From Clostridia bacterium (GTDB lineage: Bacteria > Bacillota > Clostridia > Oscillospirales > CAG-272): 33,972 nt of DNA. The stretch lies in contig JAFTCN010000086.1 of assembly GCA_017454675.1 (NCBI GenBank), positions 1 through 33,972 on the forward strand, given 5' to 3'. Made by a program: the position numbers and the translations under genes. Numbering within the stretch: the stretch's first letter is position 1; each line of letters starts with the position of its first letter. Under the pieces are notes generated by a model that had not been told where the DNA came from, ran no database searches, and worked only from the letters and a program-made list of their open reading frames with translations. This document shows, piece by piece, positions 33,240-33,972 of the stretch.

Positions 33240-33728
33240 ATGGACCTCAGACCGGAACACTCATCCAGAAACAAGATACTGATAATCAACGGCCCCAACA
33301 TCAACATGCTGGGCATCCGCGAACCCGACATCTACGGCAGAAAGACCTATTCCGACCTGTGCGGATTCATCCGCGACACATGCGCCTCCCGCGGCCTTGT
33401 ATGCGAACTGTTCCAGTCGAATCACGAGGGCGCGATCGTAGACAGGATACAGGCGGCATACGGAGACACGGAACTCCTCGGTATCGTGATAAACCCCGCC
33501 GCCTACACTCACACGAGCATAGCGATCCCCGACGCCCTGAAGGCGGTGGGGATCCCGGCGGTCGAAGTGCATCTCAGTGACATTTCGTCGCGCGAGGAAT
33601 ACAGACGCGTCTCTTTCACGTCGGAGGCCGCCGTCGCGACCTTCAAGGGATACGGCTTCGACGGCTACCGCATGGCGGTGGACCTGCTGGCCGGCGGCGC
33701 GAAGCCCGGCGCGGACAAAGAGTTCTGA
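33240..33728 (+). CDS. aroQ: 3-dehydroquinate dehydratase, type II
   Basis: Type II dehydroquinase makes 3-dehydroshikimate in the shikimate pathway. The 162-residue protein carries ILIINGPNINMLGIREPDIYG with catalytic Tyr32 at the end of that segment, SNHEGAIVDRI, GIVINPAAYTHTSIAI (Asn86) and VEVHLSDI with catalytic His111. Length is normal. ATG at 33240 follows CGGAGGG by eight bases. No other shikimate genes are in the window. A lipoprotein gene follows after 35 bases. Confidence 0.96.
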   Translation: MDLRPEHSSRNKILIINGPNINMLGIREPDIYGRKTYSDLCGFIRDTCASRGLVCELFQSNHEGAIVDRIQAAYGDTELLGIVINPAAYTHTSIAIPDALKAVGIPAVEVHLSDISSREEYRRVSFTSEAAVATFKGYGFDGYRMAVDLLAGGAKPGADKEF

Positions 33729-33763
33729 GAGCGGACGGTATAAAGCAAAACGAAAGGCGATAA

Positions 33764-33972
33764 ATGAAAAACAGAGGAACAGACATAAAAAGAGCCCTCC
33801 TCGCGCTGGTCATCTGCGCGGCGGAGTTCGCGGCCGCCGGCTGCGGGATCATATCGGTCACGAAGATCGGCGGAGGAACATCCGCGGAGGATGATTCGTC
33901 ATATGTCACGGGACCGAGGACAGAGCCCGGACAGGACATCGTCACAACCGAAGAGCAGCTCACGACGGCTCC
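33764..33972 (+). CDS. Putative lipoprotein, truncated by the window edge
   Basis: The frame is open from ATG at 33764 (GAAAGGCGATAA upstream) to the last base, about 69 codons. It starts MKNRGTDIKRALLALVICAA, a lipoprotein signal peptide, with a lipobox AAGC placing the lipidated Cys near residue 28. A Ser/Thr/Glu/Asp-rich linker follows. The folded domain lies outside the window, so the function is unknown. It probably shares the aroQ transcript. Confidence 0.75.
   Translation, partial: MKNRGTDIKRALLALVICAAEFAAAGCGIISVTKIGGGTSAEDDSSYVTGPRTEPGQDIVTTEEQLTTA

Overview
The window looks like chromosomal DNA of an uncultured Bacillota (Firmicutes), most likely a GC-rich anaerobic clostridium from an animal gut. 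This rests on the tig-clpP-clpX-radA order, the lepB-rbgA-rnhB-yraN run, strong AGGAGG-type ribosome binding sites, AT-rich SigA-type promoters between GC-rich genes, a clostridial-style tmRNA tag, and carbohydrate genes (NahK-type kinase, DUF4965 protein, discoidin-tailed FAD oxidoreductase) of the sort common in gut anaerobes. The taxon is inferred from content, not from a database match. I see no phage genes, transposases, CRISPR arrays, rRNA or tRNA genes.

Layout. 1-2758 (-): two tandem CNNM/CorC-like membrane proteins, the downstream one cut off by the window edge. 2790-6825: a divergent pair, an FAD-dependent oxidoreductase (-) and a DUF4964/5127/4965/1793 (GtaA-like) protein (+), each with its own promoter. 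6841-7727 (-): smpB followed four bases later by ssrA (tmRNA). 7758-9345 (-): a flavodoxin-like protein and a one-pass membrane protein, each with a promoter. 9365-19213 (+): a ten-gene housekeeping run, lepB-rbgA-rnhB-yraN-thrC-metallophosphoesterase-tig-clpP-clpX-radA, ended by a near-perfect bidirectional terminator at 19308-19357.

19366-27677 (-): an eight-gene run transcribed toward the same terminator: sugar-1-phosphate nucleotidyltransferase, NahK-like N-acetylhexosamine kinase, galE (broken by an in-frame TAG at codon 22), galM, pgi, a P-loop protein, guaB and a HAD-IB phosphatase. The first four look like a route from free HexNAc or galactose to UDP-sugars, with no galT or galK present. 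27790-32531 (+): a Crp/Fnr-family regulator with a consensus promoter and a 16-bp perfect palindrome over the predicted start site, then a NitT/TauT-type ABC importer (lipoprotein, permease, ATPase) with overlapping genes, then a Gfo/Idh/MocA oxidoreductase. A bidirectional terminator separates this from rplS (-). rplS diverges from aroQ (+), which is followed by a truncated lipoprotein gene at the right edge.

The best candidates for new biology are the GalT-less HexNAc cassette with its interrupted galE, the self-contained Crp-palindrome-ABC-Gfo operon, and the divergent FAD oxidoreductase/DUF4965 pair. Nothing here is a clear new defence or mobile system.
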